Source: an uncultured Bacteroidales bacterium (GTDB taxonomy: Bacteria > Bacteroidota > Bacteroidia > Bacteroidales > UBA932). From it: a DNA stretch of 13,473 bases. Under the pieces are notes generated by a model that worked only from the letters and a program-made list of their open reading frames with translations, was not told where the DNA came from and searched no databases. The position numbers and the translations under genes were made by a program. Location: the NCBI GenBank assembly GCA_902491795.1, contig CABUIX010000058.1, positions 1 through 13,473 of the forward strand. Direction: 5' to 3'. Below, in pieces: positions 1 through 6,352 of this stretch; position 1 is the first letter of the stretch, and each line of letters starts with the position of its first letter.

Positions 1-147
1 CACCTTGTAGCTGAGGATATATCCTTTCTCACAGAGAATCTGGGTGATGGCTACCTTCATCTTTGAAGAAGGCACTTCCACTACCTTTTTGCCTGCACTG
101 TATGCATTGCGTACTCTTGTGAGGTAATCTGCAATAGGATCAGTCAT
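1..147 (-). CDS. rpsH: 30S ribosomal protein S8, 5' part only
   Basis: The first 49 codons of ribosomal protein S8, cut by the left edge of the window. S8 binds the central domain of 16S rRNA and acts early in assembly of the small-subunit platform. The start ATG is at 147-145 and the protein begins MTDPIADYLTRVRNAYSAG, the canonical S8 N-terminus. The reading frame stays open to base 1. It is the last visible gene of the leftward ribosomal operon and follows rpsN by 22 bases, which is the normal spc-operon order. The assignment is secure; nothing can be said about the missing C-terminal part. Confidence 0.95.
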   Translation of the reverse strand, partial: MTDPIADYLTRVRNAYSAGKKVVEVPSSKMKVAITQILCEKGYILSYKV

Positions 148-169
148 ATCGTTAACTTTGTTTAATTTT

Positions 170-439
170 TTACCAACTTGCCTTCTTTACTCCAGGGATA
201 AGGCCGTTGCTTGCCATCTCGCGGAACTGGATACGGCTGATGCCGAATGCCCTCATGTATCCTTTGGGGCGGCCAGTCAGAGAGCAACGGTTGTGAAGAC
301 GGACAGGAGATGCGTTCTTGGGGAGCTTGTCAAGTGCTGCCCAGGCGCCGGCCTCCTTGAGAGCCTTCCTCTTCTCTGCATACTTAGCAACAAGTTTAGC
401 GCGCTTTACCTCGCGGGCTTTCATTGATTCCTTTGCCAT
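170..439 (-). CDS. rpsN: 30S ribosomal protein S14 (zinc-free form)
   Basis: Ribosomal protein S14, 89 aa, a late-assembling protein of the 30S head near the decoding region. The C-terminal core shows the family signature RCSLTGRPKGYMRAFGISR followed by a short tail ending in KKASW. Only one cysteine is present, so the CXXC pairs of the zinc-ribbon form are absent; this is the longer C-minus type found in many Gram-negative bacteria. The N-terminal half is rich in Lys and Arg, as expected for rRNA contact. It lies 6 bases after rplE and 22 bases before rpsH, in standard spc order. Start ATG at 439-437. Confidence 0.97.
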   Translation of the reverse strand: MAKESMKAREVKRAKLVAKYAEKRKALKEAGAWAALDKLPKNASPVRLHNRCSLTGRPKGYMRAFGISRIQFREMASNGLIPGVKKASW

Positions 440-445
440 AATATC

Positions 446-1042
446 CTATTTGTCGTGTTTCTTGAAAGGAAGGCCGAATGCAGCAAGAAGTGCGTGGCAC
501 TCCTCGTCGGTGCGGGCCGTCGTTACAAATGTTATCTCAAGACCGTGAATGCGCGGGTTCTTGTCGATGTCGACCTCGGGGAAGATTATCTGCTCCTTGA
601 GACCGAGAGTATAGTTTCCGCGGCCGTCCATGTTCTCGGCGATGCCGTTGAAGTCACGGATACGGGGAAGCGCAACCCTGATGAGCTTCTCGAGGAACTC
701 GTACATCTTCACGTTGCGCAGGGTAACCTTGGTTCCGATTGCCATGCCCTTGCGGAGCTTGAAGTTTGAGACGTCCTTCCTGGAAGTGGTGACGACAGCC
801 TTCTGTCCGGTGATCAGGGAGAGTTCTGCTGCAGCCTCCTCGACAATCTTCTTGTCCTGAGTTCCGGCTCCGATACCCTCATTGATGGTAATCTTGACCA
901 GACGGGGAACCTGCATCACGGTAGTGTAGGAGAACTGCTTCTCGAGAGCGGGAACGATCTTCTCCTTGTAGGCTTTCTTGAGGTCAGGAACATATCCTGC
1001 AGGCAGTGTCTGAGCTGCTGCCGGTGCGTTTTTCTTTGCCAT
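446..1042 (-). CDS. rplE: 50S ribosomal protein L5
   Basis: Ribosomal protein L5, 198 aa, which binds 5S rRNA and forms part of the central protuberance, contacting the 30S head and P-site tRNA. Conserved stretches include KITINEG, TGQKAVVTTSRKDVSNFKLR, the LPRIRDFNG segment and FPEVDIDK in the C-terminal half. The protein is somewhat longer than the usual 180 or so residues. The surplus is an N-terminal Ala/Pro-rich lead of about a dozen residues before the conserved helix (PDLKKAYKEK). The start codon is 2 bases after the rplX stop, so translation is probably coupled. A GGAGGAG run lies within the last codons of rplX, about 11 bases from this ATG, but it is explained by coding (Glu-Glu). 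Confidence 0.97.
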   Translation of the reverse strand: MAKKNAPAAAQTLPAGYVPDLKKAYKEKIVPALEKQFSYTTVMQVPRLVKITINEGIGAGTQDKKIVEEAAAELSLITGQKAVVTTSRKDVSNFKLRKGMAIGTKVTLRNVKMYEFLEKLIRVALPRIRDFNGIAENMDGRGNYTLGLKEQIIFPEVDIDKNPRIHGLEITFVTTARTDEECHALLAAFGLPFKKHDK

Positions 1043-1044
1043 AA

Positions 1045-1362
1045 TTATTTAATCTCCTCCCCTGATTTTTTAGCGTAACGGATTTTCTTGTCTCCCTCCA
1101 TCCTGTAGCCGACACGGGTAGGAGTGTTGGTCTTGGGATCGATGAGGTTGAGATTTGAAACATGAATAGGAGCCTCCTGCCTGATGATTCCGCCCTGAGG
1201 CTGCTTTGAATTCGGCTTGGTGTGCTTGCTGACCATATTGATGCCCTCGACGATGGCGCGGTCCTTTGAAGGATCGACTGACAGGATCTTTCCGGTCTTG
1301 CCCTTGTCGTTGCCGGCATTCACATATACGGTGTCACCTTTCTTGATATGTAACTTCTTCAT
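1045..1362 (-). CDS. rplX: 50S ribosomal protein L24
   Basis: Ribosomal protein L24, 105 aa, an assembly-initiating large-subunit protein that sits near the exit of the peptide tunnel. The N-terminal KOW motif is clear (HIKKGDTVYVNAGNDKGKTG, about residues 5-24), followed by the family segment around VEGINMVSKHTKPN and a C-terminal region with a VGYRMEGDKKIRYAKKSGE ending. The length matches the family. It sits 12 bases after rplN and 2 bases before rplE, in the standard spc-operon order. Confidence 0.97.
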   Translation of the reverse strand: MKKLHIKKGDTVYVNAGNDKGKTGKILSVDPSKDRAIVEGINMVSKHTKPNSKQPQGGIIRQEAPIHVSNLNLIDPKTNTPTRVGYRMEGDKKIRYAKKSGEEIK

Positions 1363-1374
1363 AATGCAGATGGA

Positions 1375-1740
1375 TTAAAGTACCTCGGGTGCCAGTGAAA
1401 CGATTTTCATGAAATTGGCACGGAGTTCCCTGGCCACGGGGCCGAAGATACGGGTGCCGCGAAGTTCTCCGGCGTTGTTGAGAAGGACGCATGCATTGTC
1501 GTCAAAGCGGATGTATGATCCGTCAGGGCGGCGGACTTCCTTCTTGGTGCGAACCACCACGGCCTTGGAAACGGTGCCTTTCTTGGCGTCACCGCCAGGT
1601 ATTGCACTCTTTATTGCAACGACGATCGTGTCTCCGACAGTCGCATAACGATGATGGGTACCGCCAAGCACGCGGATGCAGAGGACTTCCCTAGCCCCGC
1701 TGTTGTCGGCAACCTGTAAACGTGTTTCCTGCTGTATCAT
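1375..1740 (-). CDS. rplN: 50S ribosomal protein L14
   Basis: Ribosomal protein L14, 121 aa, a highly conserved large-subunit protein at the intersubunit bridge with 16S helix 14 and near the site where RsfS silences the subunit. The sequence begins MIQQETRLQVADNSGAREV and contains GGTHHRYATVGD and GTRIFGPVARELR, which are signature segments of the family. The length is as expected. In the usual nomenclature it is the first gene of the spc operon, but here it follows rpsQ by only 6 bases. The S10 remnant and the spc genes therefore appear to be one transcription unit. Confidence 0.98.
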   Translation of the reverse strand: MIQQETRLQVADNSGAREVLCIRVLGGTHHRYATVGDTIVVAIKSAIPGGDAKKGTVSKAVVVRTKKEVRRPDGSYIRFDDNACVLLNNAGELRGTRIFGPVARELRANFMKIVSLAPEVL

Positions 1741-1746
1741 AATGTA

Positions 1747-2001
1747 CTATTTTGCTTTTTCTACGATTTCAACCAATCTCCAGTTCTTGGTCTTGCTCAG
1801 GGGACGGGTCTCCATGATGCGCACGGTGTCGCCTTCATTGCACTCGTTCTTGTCGTCCTGGGCAACAAACTTCGTGGTCTTCTTCACGAACTTGCCATAA
1901 AGGGGGTGCTTCTCCTTGTATTTCACTGCAACGATGATGGTCTTGTCCATCTTGTTGCTGACCACAACCCCAACTCTTTCCTTACGAAGATTTCTTTCCA
2001 T
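1747..2001 (-). CDS. rpsQ: 30S ribosomal protein S17
   Basis: Ribosomal protein S17, 84 aa, a primary 16S rRNA 5'-domain binder with an OB fold. Recognisable segments are RKERVGVVVSNKMDKTIIVAV, HPLYGKFVKKTTKF, then GDTVRIMETRPLSKTKNWRL and VEIVEKAK at the C-terminus. The length and order are normal. It lies 13 bases after rpmC and 6 bases before rplN. Confidence 0.97.
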   Translation of the reverse strand: MERNLRKERVGVVVSNKMDKTIIVAVKYKEKHPLYGKFVKKTTKFVAQDDKNECNEGDTVRIMETRPLSKTKNWRLVEIVEKAK

Positions 2002-2014
2002 AAGATTTTACGAT

Positions 2015-2209
2015 TTAGTTCTGTCTTTCTTTTTCAGCGAGGATAGTGATCATAAGAGCTATATCCTTTCTGGTCTTCCTGATCTTGGAGGTGTCCTCCA
2101 GAGGAGAAATAGCGTGATTAATCTTCATTGTGTCGAGATTGCTCTTCTCGGCTGCAATACGGTCGCGCAGGTCTGCTACAGACATTTCGCGTGCTTCTGA
2201 TGCTTTCAT
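2015..2209 (-). CDS. rpmC: 50S ribosomal protein L29
   Basis: Ribosomal protein L29, 64 aa, a small helical protein near the polypeptide exit tunnel, where L23 and L29 help dock trigger factor and SRP. The sequence has the L29 helix-turn-helix layout. It begins with the MSVADLRDRI region, and the C-terminal helix carries the family motif around TSKIRKTRKDIALMITIL. It starts 17 bases after the rplP stop. Unusually for this window, an AAGGAG run lies about 10 bases before the ATG (see the separate entry). Confidence 0.96.
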   Translation of the reverse strand: MKASEAREMSVADLRDRIAAEKSNLDTMKINHAISPLEDTSKIRKTRKDIALMITILAEKERQN

Positions 2210-2218
2210 TGGACTCTT

Positions 2219-2225
2219 TCTCCTT
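2219..2225 (-). promoter_or_regulatory. Possible Shine-Dalgarno site of rpmC
   Basis: On the minus strand an AAGGAGA run lies about 10 bases upstream of the rpmC ATG and next to the rplP stop codon. Most starts in this window have no such purine run, in line with the weak use of Shine-Dalgarno pairing in Bacteroidota, so this one stands out. Spacing is a little long. It may be chance in an A-rich leader. Confidence 0.35.
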
Positions 2226-2226
2226 T

Positions 2227-2649
2227 TTACTGTTCAACATAATCCCTGCGGACAACGAACTTGGTAGCGATAGGGAGTTTGTTTGCTCCGAGGCGCATAG
2301 CCTCCTTTGCCACTGCGAGGGGAACTCCCTCCGCCTCAAAGATGATGCGGCCGGGCGTGATTGGAGCGACGAATGCATAGGGGTCGCCCTTACCTTTACC
2401 CATACGGGTGTCGAGAGGCTTCTTGGTGATAGGCTTCACAGGGAATACCCTGATCCAGATCTGGCCCTCACGGTTCATATAACGCGAGATTGCCTGACGC
2501 GCAGCCTCAATCTGCTGCGCCGTAAGCCAACAATTTTCAAGGGTCTTGATGCCGAAGGAGCCGAAAGCAAGCTGGTTGCCTCTCTGGGCGTTTCCCTTCA
2601 TCCGGTTTTTCTGTTCCCTTCTAAATTTTGTTCTCTTCGGTTGTAACAT
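2227..2649 (-). CDS. rplP: 50S ribosomal protein L16, first gene of the separated ribosomal operon
   Basis: Ribosomal protein L16, 140 aa, which binds 23S rRNA near the A-site tRNA elbow and is needed late in large-subunit assembly. The N-terminus MLQPKRTKFRREQKNRMKG and the loop KPLDTRMGKGKGDPYAFVA (around residues 77-95) are diagnostic. Arg82 in this loop is equivalent to the E. coli arginine that is hydroxylated by YcfD. The length is close to the family norm. What is unusual is the context. The expected upstream neighbour rpsC is absent and lies about 10 kb away. A divergent non-ribosomal gene lies upstream instead, and rplP opens the operon from its own probable promoter at 2734-2741. 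Confidence 0.98.
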   Translation of the reverse strand: MLQPKRTKFRREQKNRMKGNAQRGNQLAFGSFGIKTLENCWLTAQQIEAARQAISRYMNREGQIWIRVFPVKPITKKPLDTRMGKGKGDPYAFVAPITPGRIIFEAEGVPLAVAKEAMRLGANKLPIATKFVVRRDYVEQ

Positions 2650-2733
2650 CTCAGTATTACTTTAAAAAATATTAATCCACAAAAGCCCTGAAAATCAACC
2701 ACTTAAGCCACAAGAAGCCGATTTTTGGGATTG

Positions 2734-2741
2734 CAAAGATA
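2734..2741 (-). promoter_or_regulatory. Probable promoter -7 element for the rplP operon
   Basis: On the minus strand this reads TATCTTTG, a perfect match to the Bacteroidetes -7 consensus TAnnTTTG, and it is followed by CA. It would start transcription roughly 75-80 bases before the rplP ATG. I find no good TTTG at -33 with 19-21 bases of spacing, so the call rests on the -7 box and its position. It fits the need for a promoter once rplP is separated from the upstream S10 genes. Confidence 0.6.
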
Positions 2742-2818
2742 GTAAAAAAATCCGAATTACCATTGCATAAACAATTTTTTTTGAAATATTTCCGACACGA
2801 AATAGTGATAGTTAATTC

Positions 2819-2836
2819 AAGTCATAACAATGACTT
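2819..2836. repeat. Short inverted repeat, operator-like
   Basis: AAGTCAT and ATGACTT form perfect 7-base arms around the spacer AACA, about 110 bases upstream of the DUF4294 promoter and 80 bases upstream of the rplP -7 box. It could be a protein-binding site or a weak hairpin. No U-tract follows, so a terminator is unlikely. It may also be chance. Confidence 0.35.
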
Positions 2837-2924
2837 ACGAATGTGTGCCAAAAATATTTTCGTGCGTTTTCGACACGAGCCGAGAGCAAATTCCGGAACG
2901 CCCGAAAAACCGAAACCCGCGTGT

Positions 2925-2956
2925 TTTGTTAAAGTGAAATTTATAGGATATTTTTG
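2925..2956 (+). promoter_or_regulatory. Bacteroidetes-type promoter of the DUF4294 gene
   Basis: TTTG at 2925-2928, a 20-base spacer, then TATTTTTG at 2949-2956: a complete match to the TTTG / TAnnTTTG promoter of Bacteroidota. The chosen start ATG is only 11 bases after the end of the -7 box, so the predicted transcript has a 5' leader of just a few bases. Confidence 0.7.
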
Positions 2957-2966
2957 CCTGACGTCA

Positions 2967-3662
2967 ATGAAAAGAACAGCCATCATATTGCTGCTGGCCA
3001 CCGCCTTCTGCATCTGTGCCGGCGCACAGACACCCAGGAAAGCCGAGGGGACCCCAATGCAGTACAGCGTGGAGCACGGCAACGACACCGTGTTCAGGGA
3101 CACGATTGATCCCGCCTGGGTTCTTCCCAAAGGCCAGGGGATGAACGCCAGGGACTGGCGGCGCTACTACCGGCTCGTATACAACTTCAACAAAGTATAC
3201 CCCTATGCGCTCGTAGGCAGGGAAATGATGGCCCAGGTCGACAGCACCATAGCGGCCGACGTGACCAAGCGCTCTCAGCGCACCCGCTACATAAATGACG
3301 TCGAGAAGGAACTTTTCAGATTGTTCGAGAAAGACATACGCTCCATGACGGTGAGCCAGGGGCTGGTCCTTCTCAGGCTTGTCGACAGGGAATGCGGACT
3401 CAGCGCCTACGAAATAATCCGGACCTACGAGAGCGGATTCGCGGCGAACTTCTGGCAGCTGGTCGCAAGGCTATTTTCACAGAACCTCAAGATGCGCTAC
3501 AACCCGGCCAAGGGAGAAGACGCGCAGATCGAAGAACTGTGCCAGATATGGGATTCCGGCCAGTGGGACAATTTCTATTACTCAATTTTCATGGAAGCCC
3601 CTCCAAAGACGGTCATCAAGACCCGCACACTGGAGAGTGAAGTTCGAAAGAAGAACCGTTGA
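2967..3662 (+). CDS. DUF4294 family secreted protein
   Basis: A 231-residue protein of the Bacteroidota-restricted DUF4294 family; its function is not known. An N-terminal signal peptide is visible (MKR, a hydrophobic run, then CAGA with likely cleavage before Gln21). There is no good lipobox. The conserved core includes VLPKGQGMNARDWRRYYRLV and YNFNKVYPYALVGREMM, with Arg, Tyr and KVYPYA residues typical of the family, then a mostly helical domain. The start at 2967 is chosen because it opens the signal peptide and lies just after a full promoter; an in-frame ATG at 2763 is upstream of that promoter. The last 47 bases overlap, tail to tail, the 3' end of the lpxH-like gene on the other strand. 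The gene stands alone between two minus-strand operons. Confidence 0.85.
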   Translation: MKRTAIILLLATAFCICAGAQTPRKAEGTPMQYSVEHGNDTVFRDTIDPAWVLPKGQGMNARDWRRYYRLVYNFNKVYPYALVGREMMAQVDSTIAADVTKRSQRTRYINDVEKELFRLFEKDIRSMTVSQGLVLLRLVDRECGLSAYEIIRTYESGFAANFWQLVARLFSQNLKMRYNPAKGEDAQIEELCQIWDSGQWDNFYYSIFMEAPPKTVIKTRTLESEVRKKNR

Positions 3663-4365
3663 ACACGGCAAACGGCACGCCTCCGCCAATCCAGTCCTTC
3701 AGAACGACAAAACGAGCACCGCCAGGAAGCACCATGTCCACGGAATCATGAAAATGGCCGAAGACAAAATAATCCACATGTCTGTTCCCGGACGCTTCCA
3801 CAGCAAATTTGTACAGAGGTTCTTCCTCTCCCCTGAAGCGGTATGGACGGCGTGACTTCCTGTTGTTGCGTGACCATCCGAGGCCGAAACCGAAAGCTAT
3901 GCGCGGATGCAGCATACTGAACAGGCACCTCAGCACCCTGTTGCCGAAAAGCCACATCATCAGACGGTAATTCCATTTTGCACCTCCAAGCATGTCACCG
4001 TGCCCCAGGCAAAAGACCTTGCCCTCAATTTCAACATAATGAGGCTGGACAAACTTGCGCATTCCAAGCTCCTGGAAATACGAGAATGACCACATGTCGT
4101 GGTTGCCGTGGCAGAACCACACCTCGACGCCCGCGTCCATAAGGTCAACAAGCGCGGCCACGACCCTGGCTCCGCACCGCGGAACAACGTCGTGATACTC
4201 AAACCAGAAATCCCAGATGTCACCAAGCAGATACAAGGCCCTGGTACTGTCTCTCGGAACAGATTTCAAAAACCCGATAAAGCGGGACTCCCGTTCTGCA
4301 GGATCGCCGATTTTCAGTCCAAGATGGACATCCGAGACAAAATATACTTCACGACGTCCGGCCAT
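3616..4365 (-). CDS. lpxH: Calcineurin-like phosphoesterase, probable UDP-2,3-diacylglucosamine diphosphatase (LpxH type)
   Basis: A 249-residue metallophosphoesterase. The family motifs are in order: SDVHLG (D12, H14), GDIWDFW (D49), GNHD (87-90), GHGD (H122) and GHFHD (H204, H206), which together would hold a dinuclear metal centre. The length and GDIWDFWF fit LpxH, which hydrolyses UDP-2,3-diacylglucosamine to lipid X and UMP at the inner membrane in lipid A synthesis. E. coli LpxH has GNRD at the third motif and this protein has GNHD, so the substrate assignment is less certain than the fold. It is last in the ftsX / DUF3098 / uppP operon, 3 bases after uppP. Its last 15 or so codons overlap the convergent DUF4294 gene. 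No typical terminator is seen. Confidence 0.8.
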   Translation of the reverse strand: MAGRREVYFVSDVHLGLKIGDPAERESRFIGFLKSVPRDSTRALYLLGDIWDFWFEYHDVVPRCGARVVAALVDLMDAGVEVWFCHGNHDMWSFSYFQELGMRKFVQPHYVEIEGKVFCLGHGDMLGGAKWNYRLMMWLFGNRVLRCLFSMLHPRIAFGFGLGWSRNNRKSRRPYRFRGEEEPLYKFAVEASGNRHVDYFVFGHFHDSVDMVLPGGARFVVLKDWIGGGVPFAVFNGSSFELHSPVCGS

Positions 4366-4368
4366 CGG

Positions 4369-5181
4369 CTATCCGAAGATGAAAATGAGCACCGCAACTA
4401 CAGTGCAATAGACGGCAAACCATGAAAGCCTGGCCCTGCGGACAAGCGCAACCATCACCTTGCAGGCAGCCAGTCCGGCCAGGAATGCCCCGAAGAATCC
4501 GGCGACCAGGGCGACGGCACCAACGCCGCTGCCGAAAGTCGCGCCGCCCCTTGCCATGTCAACAAGACTGAGCAGCTGCTCACCGACAATGGGGATCAGA
4601 ACCATAAGAAAAGAGAACTGGGCCATGTTGTCCCTCTTGACACCGCAAAGAAGCCCGGTCGCGATCGTGGTTCCGGAACGTGAAAGTCCTGGTGCCACGG
4701 CGCAAGCCTGCCCAAGGCCGACGACGAGCGCCTGCCAATACGAAATGCCGTTGCGGTACCGGTTCCTCAGACCGAGCCGGCGCGAGAAGACATCAGAGAA
4801 GCAAAGCAGCAGTGCGGTCACAAGAAGGAAAATCCCCACCACATGAATGTCCTCTCCGAAAAGAGTCTCGACCTTGTCCTTGAAAAAGAACCCCACGACA
4901 GCCACCGGCACCATCGAAACGCATATCTTCAGGAAATAGTCCGTCTCGTCATTGTACCTGAACTTGAACAGCCCCTTGAGAATCTTCCAGATTGCAGACC
5001 AGAAAACGACCACCGTACTCAGCACGGTCGCAAAGTGGACCATGACCGTGAAATCCAGAAAGCCTTCGGTCTCGACACCGAGCAGTTCGCGGAAAATTAT
5101 GAGGTGCCCGCTGCTGCTCACGGGGAGAAACTCCGTAAGCCCCTGCACCACGCCCATCAAGAGGGCCTCCCACCATTCCAT
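4369..5181 (-). CDS. uppP: Undecaprenyl-diphosphatase UppP (BacA)
   Basis: A 270-residue polytopic membrane enzyme that dephosphorylates undecaprenyl diphosphate, recycling the lipid carrier for peptidoglycan and other envelope polymers; overproduction gives bacitracin resistance in other bacteria. Both signature motifs are intact. The first is QGLTEFLPVSSSGH (residues 13-26, with E17 and H26). The second is PGLSRSGTT (164-172), whose R168 corresponds to the essential arginine. The remainder is hydrophobic segments typical of the family, and the length is normal. It is third in a tight operon, starting 6 bases after the DUF3098 gene and ending 3 bases before the lpxH-like gene. The pairing with ftsX and DUF3098 is common in Bacteroidota. 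Confidence 0.96.
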   Translation of the reverse strand: MEWWEALLMGVVQGLTEFLPVSSSGHLIIFRELLGVETEGFLDFTVMVHFATVLSTVVVFWSAIWKILKGLFKFRYNDETDYFLKICVSMVPVAVVGFFFKDKVETLFGEDIHVVGIFLLVTALLLCFSDVFSRRLGLRNRYRNGISYWQALVVGLGQACAVAPGLSRSGTTIATGLLCGVKRDNMAQFSFLMVLIPIVGEQLLSLVDMARGGATFGSGVGAVALVAGFFGAFLAGLAACKVMVALVRRARLSWFAVYCTVVAVLIFIFG

Positions 5182-5187
5182 AAGCTT

Positions 5188-5412
5188 TTATTTTTTGTCA
5201 GAACATCCCATTATCCCGCAGACAATGGTCACTATTCCGGCCATTATCACTATCGGAGCGAGCGTAAGCCTGCGGAAGTTGAACATGGCATAGTTGAAAA
5301 CCTGCGGATCATCAGAACCGCCTCCGGTCATCAAGACATAGCCGGCAATCATCACTACAAGACCGGCAAGAACAAGTTTCAGCCCCTTGGGCGTAACAGC
5401 CATTCTGTCCAT
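5188..5412 (-). CDS. DUF3098 family small membrane protein
   Basis: A 74-residue inner-membrane protein of the Bacteroidota family DUF3098; its biochemical role is unknown. It has two hydrophobic segments (about residues 10-29 and 50-68) joined by a loop containing the family signature GGGSDDPQVFN and FRRLTLAPIV. The start is uncertain. I chose the ATG at 5412, which gives MDRMAVTPKG. A TTG at 5418 would overlap the ftsX stop as TTGA, and a further ATG lies at 5403. The gene sits between ftsX and uppP in one transcription unit, so it may belong to the cell-division or envelope process of its neighbours, but that is inference from position only. Confidence 0.85.
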   Translation of the reverse strand: MDRMAVTPKGLKLVLAGLVVMIAGYVLMTGGGSDDPQVFNYAMFNFRRLTLAPIVIMAGIVTIVCGIMGCSDKK

Positions 5413-5414
5413 AA

Positions 5415-6293
5415 TCAATAATACAGTTCATCCTTGGTCGCGCCGACCAGTTTTCCTACAACGAAATAAGTGCTGAGCACACAAATGAGCACTCCGCACA
5501 CAAACATTATCCCGGTGGACTCCAGCAGGGCCGACACTTTGAATATGTCAAACAGCTCTCCGAAAGAGCCGCGCGCCGCATAATATACCGCCCACAGTGC
5601 TCCGGAAGCGAGAAGAGCCGAAACGAGGCCCTGAATGAGCGCTCCCTTCAGGAATGGAGCCCGGATAAAAGCCTTGGTCGCCCCCACCAGGCGCATGGTG
5701 TGAATCGTGAAACGCCGGGCGAAAACACTCACCCTCACCATATTGTTTATGAGGACGAAGGATATGAAGAGCAACAGAAGAATGAACACGCCGAACACGG
5801 CCGAAATCTTGGCAAGATTGTCGTTCAGCAGCTCCACAAGAGGCTGCTGGCTGTCAACTTCCTCGACTAGCGGGGAAGAGGCAAGCACCTCCGACACAAA
5901 AGCCAGACTGTCAGGTACAACATATTCGGCATTCAGTGTCACGTCGACCGAAATAGGCACCGGGGACGTTTCGAACACGTCAAGAAAATCTTCGCCGAGC
6001 ATATCCTCCAGTTCCTTCTCACCCTCTTCACGGCTGACAAGCCTCGCCTCATGGACGTAGGGCAGAGACGTCACGGAACTGACATATTCCCGGGCATCAT
6101 CTTCACTGGCATTCTGCACGAGCAGCACGGAAATCTTCATGTTTTCCTTAAGATACCGCGCGACACTGCCGGAATTGATGACCACGAGCGAGGCTACGCC
6201 AACCAGCAGCAGCACCAGCGTGATGCTGATGATGCTTGAGAGCCACGCGTTCGCCAGACGGCGCCGGATCATTTTGTTCTCAGCTTTCGGCAT
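5415..6293 (-). CDS. ftsX: Cell-division protein FtsX
   Basis: A 292-residue integral membrane partner of the ATPase FtsE. FtsEX transmits ATP hydrolysis across the inner membrane to activate peptidoglycan hydrolases at the septum. The layout is classical: a basic cytoplasmic N-terminus, TM1 (about 20-40), a periplasmic domain (about 41-162) with LPYVHEARLVSREEGEKEL, then TM2 (163-184), TM3 (215-239) and TM4 (258-282). The conserved cytoplasmic loop RLVGATKAFIRAPFLKGA follows TM2. It is the first gene of the operon ftsX / DUF3098 / uppP / lpxH-like, so envelope functions are grouped. ftsE is not in this window, which is common in Bacteroidota. It is transcribed from a short divergent promoter region shared with the gene at 6366. 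Confidence 0.95.
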   Translation of the reverse strand: MPKAENKMIRRRLANAWLSSIISITLVLLLVGVASLVVINSGSVARYLKENMKISVLLVQNASEDDAREYVSSVTSLPYVHEARLVSREEGEKELEDMLGEDFLDVFETSPVPISVDVTLNAEYVVPDSLAFVSEVLASSPLVEEVDSQQPLVELLNDNLAKISAVFGVFILLLLFISFVLINNMVRVSVFARRFTIHTMRLVGATKAFIRAPFLKGALIQGLVSALLASGALWAVYYAARGSFGELFDIFKVSALLESTGIMFVCGVLICVLSTYFVVGKLVGATKDELYY

Positions 6294-6313
6294 ATCCTCC
6301 TCAAATTAGATTT

Positions 6314-6321
6314 CAAAGATA
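6314..6321 (-). promoter_or_regulatory. -7 element of the ftsX operon
   Basis: Minus-strand TATCTTTG, an exact TAnnTTTG match, about 20 bases before the ftsX ATG. There is no clear TTTG at -33; the spacer region is almost pure A/T. It faces away from an identical octamer at 6353-6360, giving a back-to-back promoter pair in a 72-base gap. Confidence 0.6.
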
Positions 6322-6352
6322 ATCAAATATCAAAAAATCATAAAAAAAATCG

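Larger units (their letters stand above)
2650..2966. other. Intergenic region between divergent rplP and DUF4294 genes
   Basis: A 317-base AT-rich stretch with no convincing gene. It contains a -7 element facing rplP (2734-2741), a full promoter facing the DUF4294 gene (2925-2956), and a 7-bp inverted repeat with a 4-base spacer (2819-2836). It also contains two near-identical 11-12-base direct repeats in the rplP leader (2677-2687 and 2708-2719) and two copies of CGACACGA (2793-2800 and 2871-2878). A plus-strand frame is open from 2763 into the DUF4294 gene, but its extra 68 residues precede a clear signal peptide and lie upstream of the promoter, so I treat it as non-coding. Confidence 0.7.

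Noticed and set aside
2763..2966. Upstream extension of the DUF4294 frame by 68 residues
   Set aside because: It precedes a good signal peptide start, lies upstream of the full promoter, is AT-rich and has no recognisable domain.
4843..5421. 192-codon plus-strand frame opposite uppP and DUF3098
   Set aside because: It is rich in His and charged residues, as expected from the reverse strand of membrane-protein codons; it spans two real genes.
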